DNA of 64,000 nt from Corallium rubrum (lineage: Eukaryota; Cnidaria; Anthozoa; Scleralcyonacea; Coralliidae). The DNA lies in NCBI GenBank assembly GCA_964035015.1, contig OZ036005.1:4065714-4129713 (forward strand), written 5' to 3'. The notes beneath the pieces are model-generated. The model was not told where the DNA came from. It searched no databases and worked only from the letters and a program-made list of their open reading frames with translations. How positions within the stretch are numbered: the stretch's first letter is position 1; each line of letters starts with the position of its first letter. The position numbers were made by a program, and so were the translations under genes. This document shows positions 42,501-54,500 of this stretch, piece by piece.

Positions 42501-45500
42501 ATCCGGGGTTTGTACAAAACTTGAAAGTCCTTGAATTTGAAAACAAAACTTAAAAGAAGTCCTTAAAAGAAGTGCTTGAAAGTCCTTGAATCCTTCTGAT
42601 TTAATTTTTGTGAATTCGTGAATTTGTTTCCTCATTAAAGTGGCAATTTGAACAGTTTTTCGTGACTTTTTACTGCTTTCTGAAGCCTTTTCTTTTCTTG
42701 TCCTTGAATTTCCTAATTCATGGCCTTGAAAGGCCTTGAAAAGTCCTTGAATTTCACTCTTCCTGCCATTTACAAACCCTTTGGAATTACTCACTCCCTC
42801 ACTTGCTTGCTCACTCACCCACTAACTCAATCCCCTCTCTGTTCAAGACCATTTGCATGATGACGTGAGATGGAGTTGGGTGACTACAACTACCAGAATG
42901 CTTTGCCAGTATTCTAGGGTTTCGGCTAAAAGGGATGACTCAAAAGGATCCGTCCGGTCCTTTCACGGCTTTCCCAAAATATGTTGTCAAGTTCGTTTTT
43001 TCCCCCAAATTTGTCATCCAGTTTCAGTGAGTCTCCAGATTTTAAACCCTACACTAGCTTTTCGGAAAAAAAAGCCATTTTACAACATATTTTGGAGAAG
43101 TGGTGAAAGGACTGGGCGCGTCCTTTTGAGTGATCCCTTTTAGCCGAAACCCGAGAATACTGGCAAAGCATTCTGGTAGTTGTAGTCACCCAATGCCATC
43201 TCACGTCATCGTGTAAATGGCCTATTGCATTCCACACTACAGTAGATTGAGTCCAATCCAAGTCCTTGCTCAGACCCCGTTTACACGTTGCCGGTACAAT
43301 TTGAAAACGGAACAAAATCATGCCGGTGTGTAAATACAGGCCAAAAAGTCTTGCGTATACACGGTGCCGATATAATATAATGACGGATTAGCATGTGACT
43401 ATTCTCTTCCAATGAGAATTGAGAAGACTTTGTGAATACTGCTGACCCGAATACTGTGGTCGTATATATCGTGATTACCGTCATCAAACTGTTACGGCAC
43501 GGGCGTTTACATTTCGATACCGGTTAGTGTTCCGTTTTCATTTCATACCGTCAAGGCATTTTGTGCCGTTTTTATGTCATTTTTGTGCCGTTATCGTGTA
43601 AACGCAAGGCCTAAACGGCATGATTTTGTTCCGTTTTCAAATTGTACCGGCATCGTGTAAACGGGGTCTAAGTGTGCAATATAAGCCCCTATAAATTCCC
43701 ACCATATTCATCACCTGTGATTCACTAATACGTATCTCTCCTATTAAGGGGTCGTTTACATGAATCCGAATTGAGTTTCAATCCGGATTGAACTCATTCC
43801 GCTTCCGATCAAATCCCTTTATCTGTTTACATGAATCCGGATTGAGATTAGCTCAATTCGTATTGAGGTCAATCCCGGATTGAAATTTCGTTCCGGATTC
43901 ATGTAAATGCGGTGTGAGTTTCATTCTGGAATGAAAAATGTAACAGAGAGGACTAGAACAAACAATGCATGCGTGTTTTCTAATATTTACGGATTTCAGG
44001 CGACAGGCGGATTTCAATCCAGAAACCCAACTCCCATGTAAACACGGACTGACTTTGCATTTCAATCTGGATTGAAACCCAATCCGGATTCATGTAAACG
44101 GCCCCTAAAAATGTGCTAAAGTATTGGTTTTATTGTGTAGGATTTTCTCGATGAGTTTCCCAAAGTTTTTATTGTTGGTGCTGATAATGTGGGCTCTAAG
44201 CAAATGCAGCAAATTCGAATTTCTTTACGAGGCAAAGGAGAGTTGTTGATGGGGAAGAACACAATGATGCGTAAAGCTATCCGAGGACACTTGGAAAAAA
44301 ATCCGGATCTTGAAAAGTAAGCAAGGAAAATCGGGGCTTGAAATTTTAAATTTTCGGCGTATCCAAGTGGGATACCAGGTTTCTGAATTTGGTATCCCTT
44401 CTTGAAATCTATTATCCCACTTTTGAATACTAAACATCTCAACTTTCAATATCTTAAATTAACTATAACAGTTTGTGTCAGTGCCTGCAGTTACGTTACG
44501 TTTTAAACGCTACATTGTAAGACATGACGTTACATTGTAAGACGTTACGCTACATTATATAACGTTACGCTACATTCTAAGTCGTTACGCTACATTGTAA
44601 GACATGACGTTACATTGTAAGACGTTACGCTACATTATATAACGTTACGCTACATTCTAAGACGTTACGCTACATTCTAAGACGTTACGCTCCTTATTAT
44701 ATGCATGACAAAATTACTACATTCTGATTGGTTGAGAGGAGTACAATTATTTTATTAATTGTACTGCCCGCAAGGCCCTGGGAACGATGTTGACAATAAA
44801 ATTCAAAATGGCGGCCAATTCTGCAATGGAAAGTTTTCACATTTCCAACGACTTGTTGTACACTATGAACTAAAAATTCCATGTAAATATTTTGAAATGA
44901 GTACGGAGAACACCCAGAGTGAAAATGTTTCTTATCAAGTATAATGAAACAAGATGTTTTTAAATGCGTGGGTGAGTACGAAGCGTAGGTGTCGTAATTT
45001 TGTCATGCATATAATAAATGAGTAATCATGATTTTGCTCGTGCAATTAAGGATTTACACTACTCGTGATGTTTGAAAATTATGCCAAATTGCACTCGCCT
45101 AACGGCACGTTAGGGGCGTTGTGGTTGGGGTGTGAGAGGTGGGACTTTTTCCCCGGAGGGTTTTGGTTAGGTTTAGGTCCACCGGGGGGTCGTGGTTAGG
45201 TTTAGGGTTGCCAGGGGGGTTGTGGTTAGGTTTAGGGTCAGGTTTAGAGTTAGGGTTAGGGTTTGGGGGTAGGGAATTATTTTTTAAAATTGAGGATTAT
45301 CGTTAATTCTACGACATTTCACAATTAACGATAATCATGACTTCTAAGCGAGAGAATATGCTGAATTTTCAAATATCACTTGTAGTGTAAAATCCTTAAT
45401 TGTACTCGCTATCATATGATTACCTATACATATAAGACGTTTACGCTATTATAATTATGGCTTTGCCTCGTTGTAGCACTTGAGTTTGAACTTGAGTGTA

Positions 45501-48500
45501 GTAAGGACTTGAACTTGTCAAGACTGGACTCGGCTAAATAAGACGGGGGGGGGGGGGGGGCTTTCCATTTACACGGTTAGGCCGGTCAGTCCAGTTAAAT
45601 GGAACACGGTTCGTTTGAGGCTTAGGATGGTCAGACTGGAAAATTTGGTCCTAATCAAAAGCAAGTCCAAAGCAAGTCTGGTCGGACAAAATCAAAAGCA
45701 AGTCTGGTCGGACTGACCGGTCTAACCTTGTCAATAGGCGAGTTTCAGGGTGTTGCGCACGCATCGTTTTGCAAAGGAATTGGCGGGCTCTTGGCGGGCT
45801 TCCCACAAAGTAAGCAATGACAAACAGACTTGCTAGCGAGCCAACAACAGCAGAATAACAATGTTGAACATCCAGAAACTGTATCTATACTTTGTTTACC
45901 TTCAACAGTATGTTTACTTTGAGTGGAGCTTGCCAGTTTCTTTGAAAAATGATGCGCGAGCAACACCCTGAAACTCGCCTATTGGAAAGCACCCTAGGAC
46001 TCACGTGGTCAGGACCAGTGAACTCCATATTTCCCATTCTCCCCTCAAATCTGGAACGCTAACTTCAGGTCAAAAAGTGACATCAAGCTCGATTACGTCG
46101 CCTTCAGTCCCCCTATATACGCGGCCAAGACGCGGTTCGCGTCAGGGGACTGGAAGCGACGTAATAAGTACAAAATGTGCACTTCACTTTTGAAGCGTGA
46201 CAATGACTGAAGTTAGCGTTCCAGGTATAGGGATGGATATACTGTAGGAAATGGAGTTCACTGGTTAGGACCCAATGATTCATTCACTGAGTACAGACCA
46301 AGTTCGGCAAAACTTTGCCTTATTATTTGCTTGTTTCATTCCAAAAGATTTGTCGCATTAGAGTGAAGTACAGTTAGTAATTCATTAAAGATTTAAATTT
46401 TTTGCCGTGTTTTTGTCAAAAAGTAGTGTACATGTAATTTTTCAACAATCAAGTTACGATACACTGCATGTGGGAGGTCTCCAGTTGACAAATAAAATCA
46501 TCTGCCACAGTCAAATATATATTAAAGTAAGGACAAAATGTACGATTGCCTGTTAAAGGGTAAGAGACTCCGTCTTAAACTCAACACTAGGGAGCTTAAG
46601 CAAATACAACGCGAACGTCAAGGACAACGTCCTTAATACAATAGATTTTTCCCCACACAACAAAGAAAATGAATAATTTTTAGCCCCAAGAGTAATCCTA
46701 ACGCCGTCCCCGTTCTACATACAACGTTATTCAGATCATTTTCACGTCTTCAGGACGACGGTAACTCTTGAAACGGCGAAACCTGTTAGTTGAGTTTGAC
46801 TTCAAACTGTGCGACAAAAATCCTTTTGGAACTCTGAAGCTTTTGAATGTCGGAAAACATAGTTTATGTATTCAATACTACGCAAATGATTCGTGGTTTC
46901 TGCTAGATACTGAACTTTAGATTCCCGTTGCCGTCCTAGCTTGCTTAAGCTCCCTACTACTGCTTTGTAATATCCTGAGTTCTGATTGCCAGGTGTACTA
47001 CAGTAACCTTAGCATAATTCTCATAAATTTGGTTTCCTTGCAATTTCTTTCTCAAGGCTTATTCCTTATATCAAAGGAAACATTGGTTTTGTGTTCACTA
47101 AGAATGATTTGAATGAAGTGCGTGAGGTTATCGAAAGCAACAAAGTGGGTGCTCCTGCTAAGGCTGGTGCACTTGCACCTATTGATGTGAAGATTTCTCC
47201 TGTGAACACAGGTCTGGGGCCTGAGAAGACCTCCTTTTTCCAAGCCTTGGCTATCCCAACGAAGATCACAAGGGGTACCATTGAAATTTTGGTATGTGTA
47301 AACTGTCATAATATACCCTTTATAATAATAGCCTAAGACATGGTGTATAGCGCTACTGTGGTTTTAAGTAAAAAATAGGTACGCAATGCGTACATGCGTC
47401 TACGTTTAGGGCTACGGTTACATCGTTTGCAATGACGTGACATTGGACGCCGTCTTGGTTGATGTCCGTTAATTTCAAATACCCTTGCTAAAATAAAATG
47501 ATTGTCAGCAGTGTGTCAACAGTGTTTGCCAACAGAAAGAAGCAAGGTGACGTCATGTGTAAACGATCTATTTACACAATCTGATTTTTCTCATGCCATA
47601 ACACATAACCGACTACTATAATAAGTAAATCCACATTCCTATAGTAAGTAAATCCACATTACTATAGTAAGTAAATCCACATTACTATAGTAAGTAAATC
47701 CACATTACTATAGTAAGTAAATCTACATTACTATAGTAAGTAAATCCACATTTACTATAGTAAGTAAATCCACATTACTATAGTAAGTAAATCCACATTA
47801 CTATAGTAAGTAAATCTACATTACTATAGTAAGTAAATCCACATTACTATAGTAAGTAAATCCACATTACTATAGTAAGTAAATCCACATTACTATAGTA
47901 AGTAAATCTACATTACTATAGTAAGTAAATCCACATTACTATAGTAAGTAAATCCACATTACTATAGTAAGTAAATCTACATTACTATAGTAAGTAAATC
48001 CACATTACTATAGTAAGTAAATCCACATTACTATAGTAAGTAAATCCACATTACTATAGTAAGTAAGTCCACATTACTATAGTAAGTAAATCCACATTAC
48101 TATAGTAAGTAAATCTACATTACTATAGTAAGTAAATCTACATTACTATAGTAAGTAAATCTACATTACTATAGTAAGTAAATCCACATTACTATAGTAA
48201 GTAAATCCACATTACTATAGTAAGTAAATCCACATTACTATAGTAAGTAAATCCACATTGCTATAGTAAGTAAATCCACATTACTATAGTAAGTAAATCC
48301 ACATTACTATAGTAAGTAAATCCACATTGCTATAGTAAGTAAATCCACATTACTATAGTAAGTAAATCCACATTACTATAGTAAGTAAATCCACATTACT
48401 ATAGTAAGTAAATCCACATTACTATAGTAAGTAAATCCACATTACTATAGTAAGTAAATCTACATTACTATAGTAAGTAAATCCACATTACTATAGTAAG

Positions 48501-51500
48501 TAAATCCACATTACTATAGTAAGTAAATCTACATTACTATAGTAAGTAAATCCACATTACTATAGTAAGTAAATCCACATTACTATAGTAAGTAAATCCA
48601 CATTACTATAGTAAGTAAATCCACATTACTATAGTAAGTAAATCTACATTACCTGCAGCAGCAGGAGGAAAACTGAGTTCTGATTAATCAGATCATGTGA
48701 ATGGGCATTTGGTTGAGATAATCATTAAGACACTGGCAGTATAATTAATACCTATAACATTAGAGCACATAGCAATACACCTAAACAGGAAATGACCAAT
48801 AGACGATTTTCACGATCAGGCGCAGTAGCAACAAATATTCAAATTTTCGTCGGAGATAAAAACAACTGTTTTAGCTGGAACGAGCATATTGAAAATAGTA
48901 GAAGTGCAAAGTTTGAAACAAATTGCTTAACAAATGGAAAAAGTTTCACAAGCGGAAAGTTGACCATTCCAACAGGGATTTATTAGTGATTTAATAGGGA
49001 TTTTGGCTTGGCGGGCGGGAGTTGCACGCCAAGCCAAAATCCCTATTAAATCCCTAGTGGAGAGCAAAACTTCCGAAGAGCGTAGCTTTCGCACTATTTG
49101 TCCGATTTATTTTAAACTTTGCACTTTTACTATTTTTAATATGATCTTTCCAGCTAAAACAGTTGTTTTTACCTCCAATGAAAATTTGAAGTAAAGTTGC
49201 TACTGCGCATGGGCCTGAAAGTCGTCTATTTCATTTAATAAAATACATAGTAAAAGCTTTTCAGAATGTCTGTTAATACCTGTAGGTATTTGACTAGTAC
49301 CGTAAATGTTCGATTTAGCGCCGCGGCGCTTATTAAAATTTGCAAACTTTTGGTGCGGCGCTTAATCGAGAGCGGCGCTTATTAAAAAAAGTTGACAAAA
49401 TGCCCATAACACAACTTTAATTATCCATAGAAAAACCAAATAAATTTAACCCAACAATTTTCATAATACCTAATAGCACAATAAATTCCAAAAAGAACGT
49501 CAACGTCCTGGTCATCGCCTTCTTCATTGTCGTCTATCCATAGATGTGGATCAGAGGCATCTTCGACATCTGAATCAGAGACTTCAAAGGGATTTGTGTC
49601 CGGCTCTTTTAGGACCTCGCGACCTTGACCGGCGAAAAACTCCAGTGATGTATTAAAGATATGTTGATATGTTAGCGTATCGGTTTGTGTTTTTTTGCTG
49701 ATTCATCTTTTTCGAAGGTGCGGCGCTTAATCGAGAGCGGTGCTTATTAAATTATCCTGCTTCTGGATGCGGCGCTTAATCGGGAGCGGCGCTTAATCGA
49801 GAGCGGCGCTAAATCGAACATTTACGGTATAGCATGTAACAATTTGCTACCATACCCAATGCAGAAAAAGATATCTCAAACAAACAAAGAATGAAACCAA
49901 AGAAAGAATCCAAAGATAATTATTTCCAACGGGTAAAATAGAATTCTTGACTAGAATTAAAATATATCTTCGACTAGAAAAACTAGTATTAATAATTATT
50001 GCTTGTGATGAAAGAGATCAAAGAAAAATGACAAAAAGTTCCAAGAAAATATTTGACATAAACTTGTGTACATAAAGTGGCAGGATGAAATTTCCCCCAG
50101 TTTACTACCAAAATCAGTAGAGTGTCTTTTCTGGAGGAAAAAAGGTTGTCTGGAAGGCGGTCAAACGTGTATGTTTTGTGACGTCAACGACTCAGGAATG
50201 TAGCGTGGCGTGTGAACGAATTCAACGAAATCAACGAATTCTGTTGAACAAGATGTTTTTTGAATGGCGTGTACTACAGTATCACATTCATTTTACACTA
50301 CGTTCAAAATTAACATCTTATTGAACTGAATTCGTCTATTTTGTTGTATTCGTTCATACGGCACGCGGCATTCGCGAGCCGTTGACGTCATAAAACATAC
50401 ACGTTTGGCCGCCTTCCAGACAACATTTTTTCTTCCGGAAAGGACGCACTACTGATTTTGGTAGTATCAGTTCTAGTGACGTGTCTGATCTTTTTTTTTG
50501 TTTTGTTTGTGTAGAGTGAAGTGCATTTGATCAAGAAAGATGAGAAAGTTGGTGCTTCTGAATCGACATTACTTTCCATGTTGAAGATTTTCCCTTTCTC
50601 TTATGGCTTGCAGATTAAGCAAGGTACGTCTGTCTTTTATAATTTTCATACTTAACTTTATTTTATCTTGACCCTAACTTGTGCCTACACTTTAAAGGGG
50701 TTCTCAGATAAAAATACTGTTGGCAATGTTTTTGCATAATCCTAAAGATCTTATGGTACACACGCAGGGCCGTAGATAGCGAGGGGGGGGGGGGGGGGGG
50801 GGAGAAATCCAAAATGTGATTTTTATAATGTCACACATCACATTTGTTCCCAGAATCACAGAATAAAGAACTAACAATCGTTTAATTAAAATCATAACTC
50901 TGACAATGAATTTTCGCGTTGTGTTCGCGCTTTATCCCGTTAGAGTAACTATCATTTTACAGTCACTTGCTACTCACTTTCACCAAAATGTTCGGAAGTT
51001 CGCTCCAAAGTTCGTTGGGAAGTTCAAAGCTCGTTTTAATATTTTAAACTAGGTTCCTAGTAGCCGGCAATCAATTGCCTAGTTCAAAACGAACTTTGAA
51101 CTTCCAAACGATCTTCGTAACGAACTTCTGAACATTTTGGCGAAAAGTGACAAGTAGGTTGCAAATGACTGTAGTTGTCTTTGTAAATATGTAATACTGT
51201 AGTTTTAGAAAAATCTTTTGTAAAAATGAGAGAATGTGTCTTAAAAAATATGTGTTAAAATGTTCAAAATTTTGCTCAAATACGATGTCAGATCGCGGGG
51301 AAATGCCATTTCAGAGACTCAATTTTCAAAAATTTTACCGGGGACCCCCCTAGAAATTTGGCAGTCTTACTGCCCCCCTGACTAAAAAATCCTGCCTACG
51401 GCCCTGTACACACGTAAAAATCTCACAGCTTGTCAACAGGATGTGTTCGCAACAGGCTTGTAGCAAGGCTGGGAACAAGTTGTAACAATGCTGTTCATTC

Positions 51501-54500
51501 AAGAAGCTACTACAACCTTGTTAGCATCAACCTGTTAACAACTTGTTAAGTGCAGAGCGGTAACAGGTTGTTGGAACAACTTGTCATCAGTCTGTTGGAG
51601 TCATCAGCCTTGTTACAAGTTGTCAACAACCTGTTACAGACATGTTAACAGACTGGGACAGCCAGTGCGAACACATGACGGTGACAGCTTGTTGAACAGC
51701 CTTGTAACAACTTGCTTGCAGGTTTGTAACAGCTTGTGCGTTTTTACGTGTGTAGTTGGTAATCGTGCAAAGTTTCATTTCAAAATTCGTTGAAGAAAAG
51801 GTGGTATTTTACGTGTGAAGTTTGTATTTTGGAGCACCGCCATTAAAGTGGACGAGCTTGAGAAGAATGAGTCAAGGAAGCTTGTGACGTCATCGATTCA
51901 ATAACAACAATGACCCTTTTGTTGACAACAACAATGATCTTTTGTTTTTGTTGAGGCTATGACGTCGTAAGTTCTCCTCAACTCATTCTTGTCAAATACG
52001 GCCGATTTAAGGTGGCTTGACGAATAATCACAAGAAATTATCGCTTCCCTTCATGAAAAGTTTTTTTTAGTTCATTGCATAGCTCTAGTCGTGGTTTTGA
52101 TTATTGAAAAGTTTTATATTCTCAAAGTTTATCCTGTTTACACGATGCCGGTACAATTTGAAAACGGAACAAAATCATGCCGTTTAGGCCTTGCGTTTAC
52201 ACGATACCGGCACAAAAATAACATGAAATGTTATATATTGTATTTGCATACCGGCATGATTTTGTTCCGTTTTGAAATTGTACCGGCATCGTGTAAACGG
52301 GGTCTAAGTGAAGAAATCATGTTTGCAGTTAAACCATACCTCGACTAGATTTGTCGGTCGGTTGCCAGAACGTTTGGAATGTTGGGTAACAGGTCCCCCG
52401 ACTGGTTCCTGCTTGTTGTGCCTTGGTGCTTGGATAAGGATCAGGTTGACTGGTCCTGTTGATCCTGATCCGCTCACTAGTCGGAGTTTACCTGTACCCT
52501 TCAAACATCAGTTTAGATAACTGATGGAATTACGTAATTTTGTTTAAGAGGTGAGATGGTGGGTGCGACTTTCGATAGCGTTTCGTTGTGCTCCTTACAC
52601 TGTCTTCGCCGCTCTAGCGTACTATGAGATTGCGCGCTATCGAGTTTCGCTTACGTTGCATACCTGTCTGTCATCGACCATGTGTTGCGTGCAGCGCAGC
52701 ATGTCTCCTTTGGTTTAACCTTGGTTATTTCATAACCCCATTAAATTTAGAAAACTTAATTTGCGTAAAATCTGTCGCTTACCACAAACACAATTTCTCT
52801 AGATACGGCAAGCGCTACAATCATCAAGACCACCACTAGAGCTATGCAATGAACTAAAATGAAGCTCATGAGACCTGTGCAAAATTTTTCATGACTTTTA
52901 ATGTTGGCGACTCAAGAACTATTGATTTAGAAATTAGCCCAACAACATAAGCCAGTCAATGATTAAAAATCTTGCTGTTCACATACTGATATTTGTGTTG
53001 ACACTGCTTATCTAATATGAGACTGGTTTAGTTTAAAGTGTCAATGAAACGAAAATTAATAACTTCTTATTAACCGAACGCGAGGTCTTTACAGCGAAAT
53101 ATCGGACCGAGGTCTTTTTGGTACAGACCGAGCCCGTAGAGCGAGGTTTGTACACAAAGACCGAGGTCTGATATTTCTCTGTAAAGACCGAGCAAGCGAG
53201 GTTAATAAAAAGTTTATTATATGGCATTTTGAAACAACAAACCTTACATTTATACCTTGTCATGATACGTACTTTAGTCAGTTTAGTGTGACCTCGAGCG
53301 TGTGACATAAACTCATCGTTTTCAATGTTGTTGCTTTTGTTGTCATCGCTTTCGGACTCCTAAACTCGCTTCCAGATTGCTCTCGTCCCAATCATACATA
53401 ATTTAGTCCTCAGGTTGTTGAATTCACAAAATTCTTGCGGTTTTCTTTCGTTGTTTAGTTGCAAACAACATGGCTGACAATATCCGTAATCGACCGGTCG
53501 ATTACGGAAAATAATCGACCGGCACGTGACACGTCTCGGCCAATGGGAACACACGATTTCAACGGAAGTAACTTGTGCCATATAATAAGTTAGCCTTACT
53601 TGAAAGAACACTTAAAATGATAGAGTAACATATTTTGCAGTTTTTCGTTTCCTTCCTTCGTTCTTGAGATATTTCAGTTTTGTTTGATGTAAATATCGCA
53701 TGTTGCGACGTCACACGTGCATAATGAGTTATGGAAGAACGTTTATATATCTTTGCTATTGTCAAATATGATCACTTGAAAATGTACATGTACATATAGT
53801 GTTCTTGGCGAAACACACGCACACGCTTCCCTCGATTTTTTTTGTTTGATAATGGCAGATATATAACTTTTTTCAATAACTCATTATGCACATGCCCTTA
53901 AAATGTATATGCAAATTAAACATTTTAAGGGCATGTGCATAATGAGTTATTGAAAAAAGTTATATATCTGCCATTATCAAACAAAAAAAATCGAGGGAAG
54001 CGTGTGCGTGTGTTTCGCCAAGAACACTATATGTACATGTACATTTTCAAGTGATCATATTTGAAAATAGCAAAGATATATAAACGTTCTTCCATAACTC
54101 ATTATGCACGTGTGACGTCGCAACATGCGATATTTACATCAAACAAAACTGAAATATCTCAAGAACGAAGGAAGGAAACGAAAAACTGCAAAAGATGTTA
54201 CTCTATCATTTTAAGTGTTCTTTCAAATAAGACAAACTTAATTTTCGTTTCATAGGCACTTCAAGAGTGTCATAGTGGGCAATAGGTAACGACAACTATG
54301 GTGCAATGTCAACTGTAATGTCACACTTGATTCTTTCCGAGGGTATATTCCAGAAATAATAGGGATGAGCCGATCAATGAAAATCAAATTTACCGATCCG
54401 ATAAATTCCGATACGATTTACGATCTGATCGGCCGATTTATCGGTACCGATATTTGCCAACAAGAATTCTGGACACTTGAATTTGCGACAAAACACTAGC

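Noticed and set aside
45120..45265. Interstitial telomere (GGTTAGGTTTAGGGTTAGGG-like)
   Set aside because: Only a few degenerate TTAGGG words within a G-rich stretch in the interior of a MITE. Not a telomere array.
47616..48651. 23-bp repeats resembling a CRISPR array
   Set aside because: Pure head-to-tail minisatellite without spacers, inside an RPLP0 intron.
53559..54255. Paired ORFs on opposite strands as a conserved small gene
   Set aside because: They are the two arms of one palindrome read outward, so their similarity is automatic.
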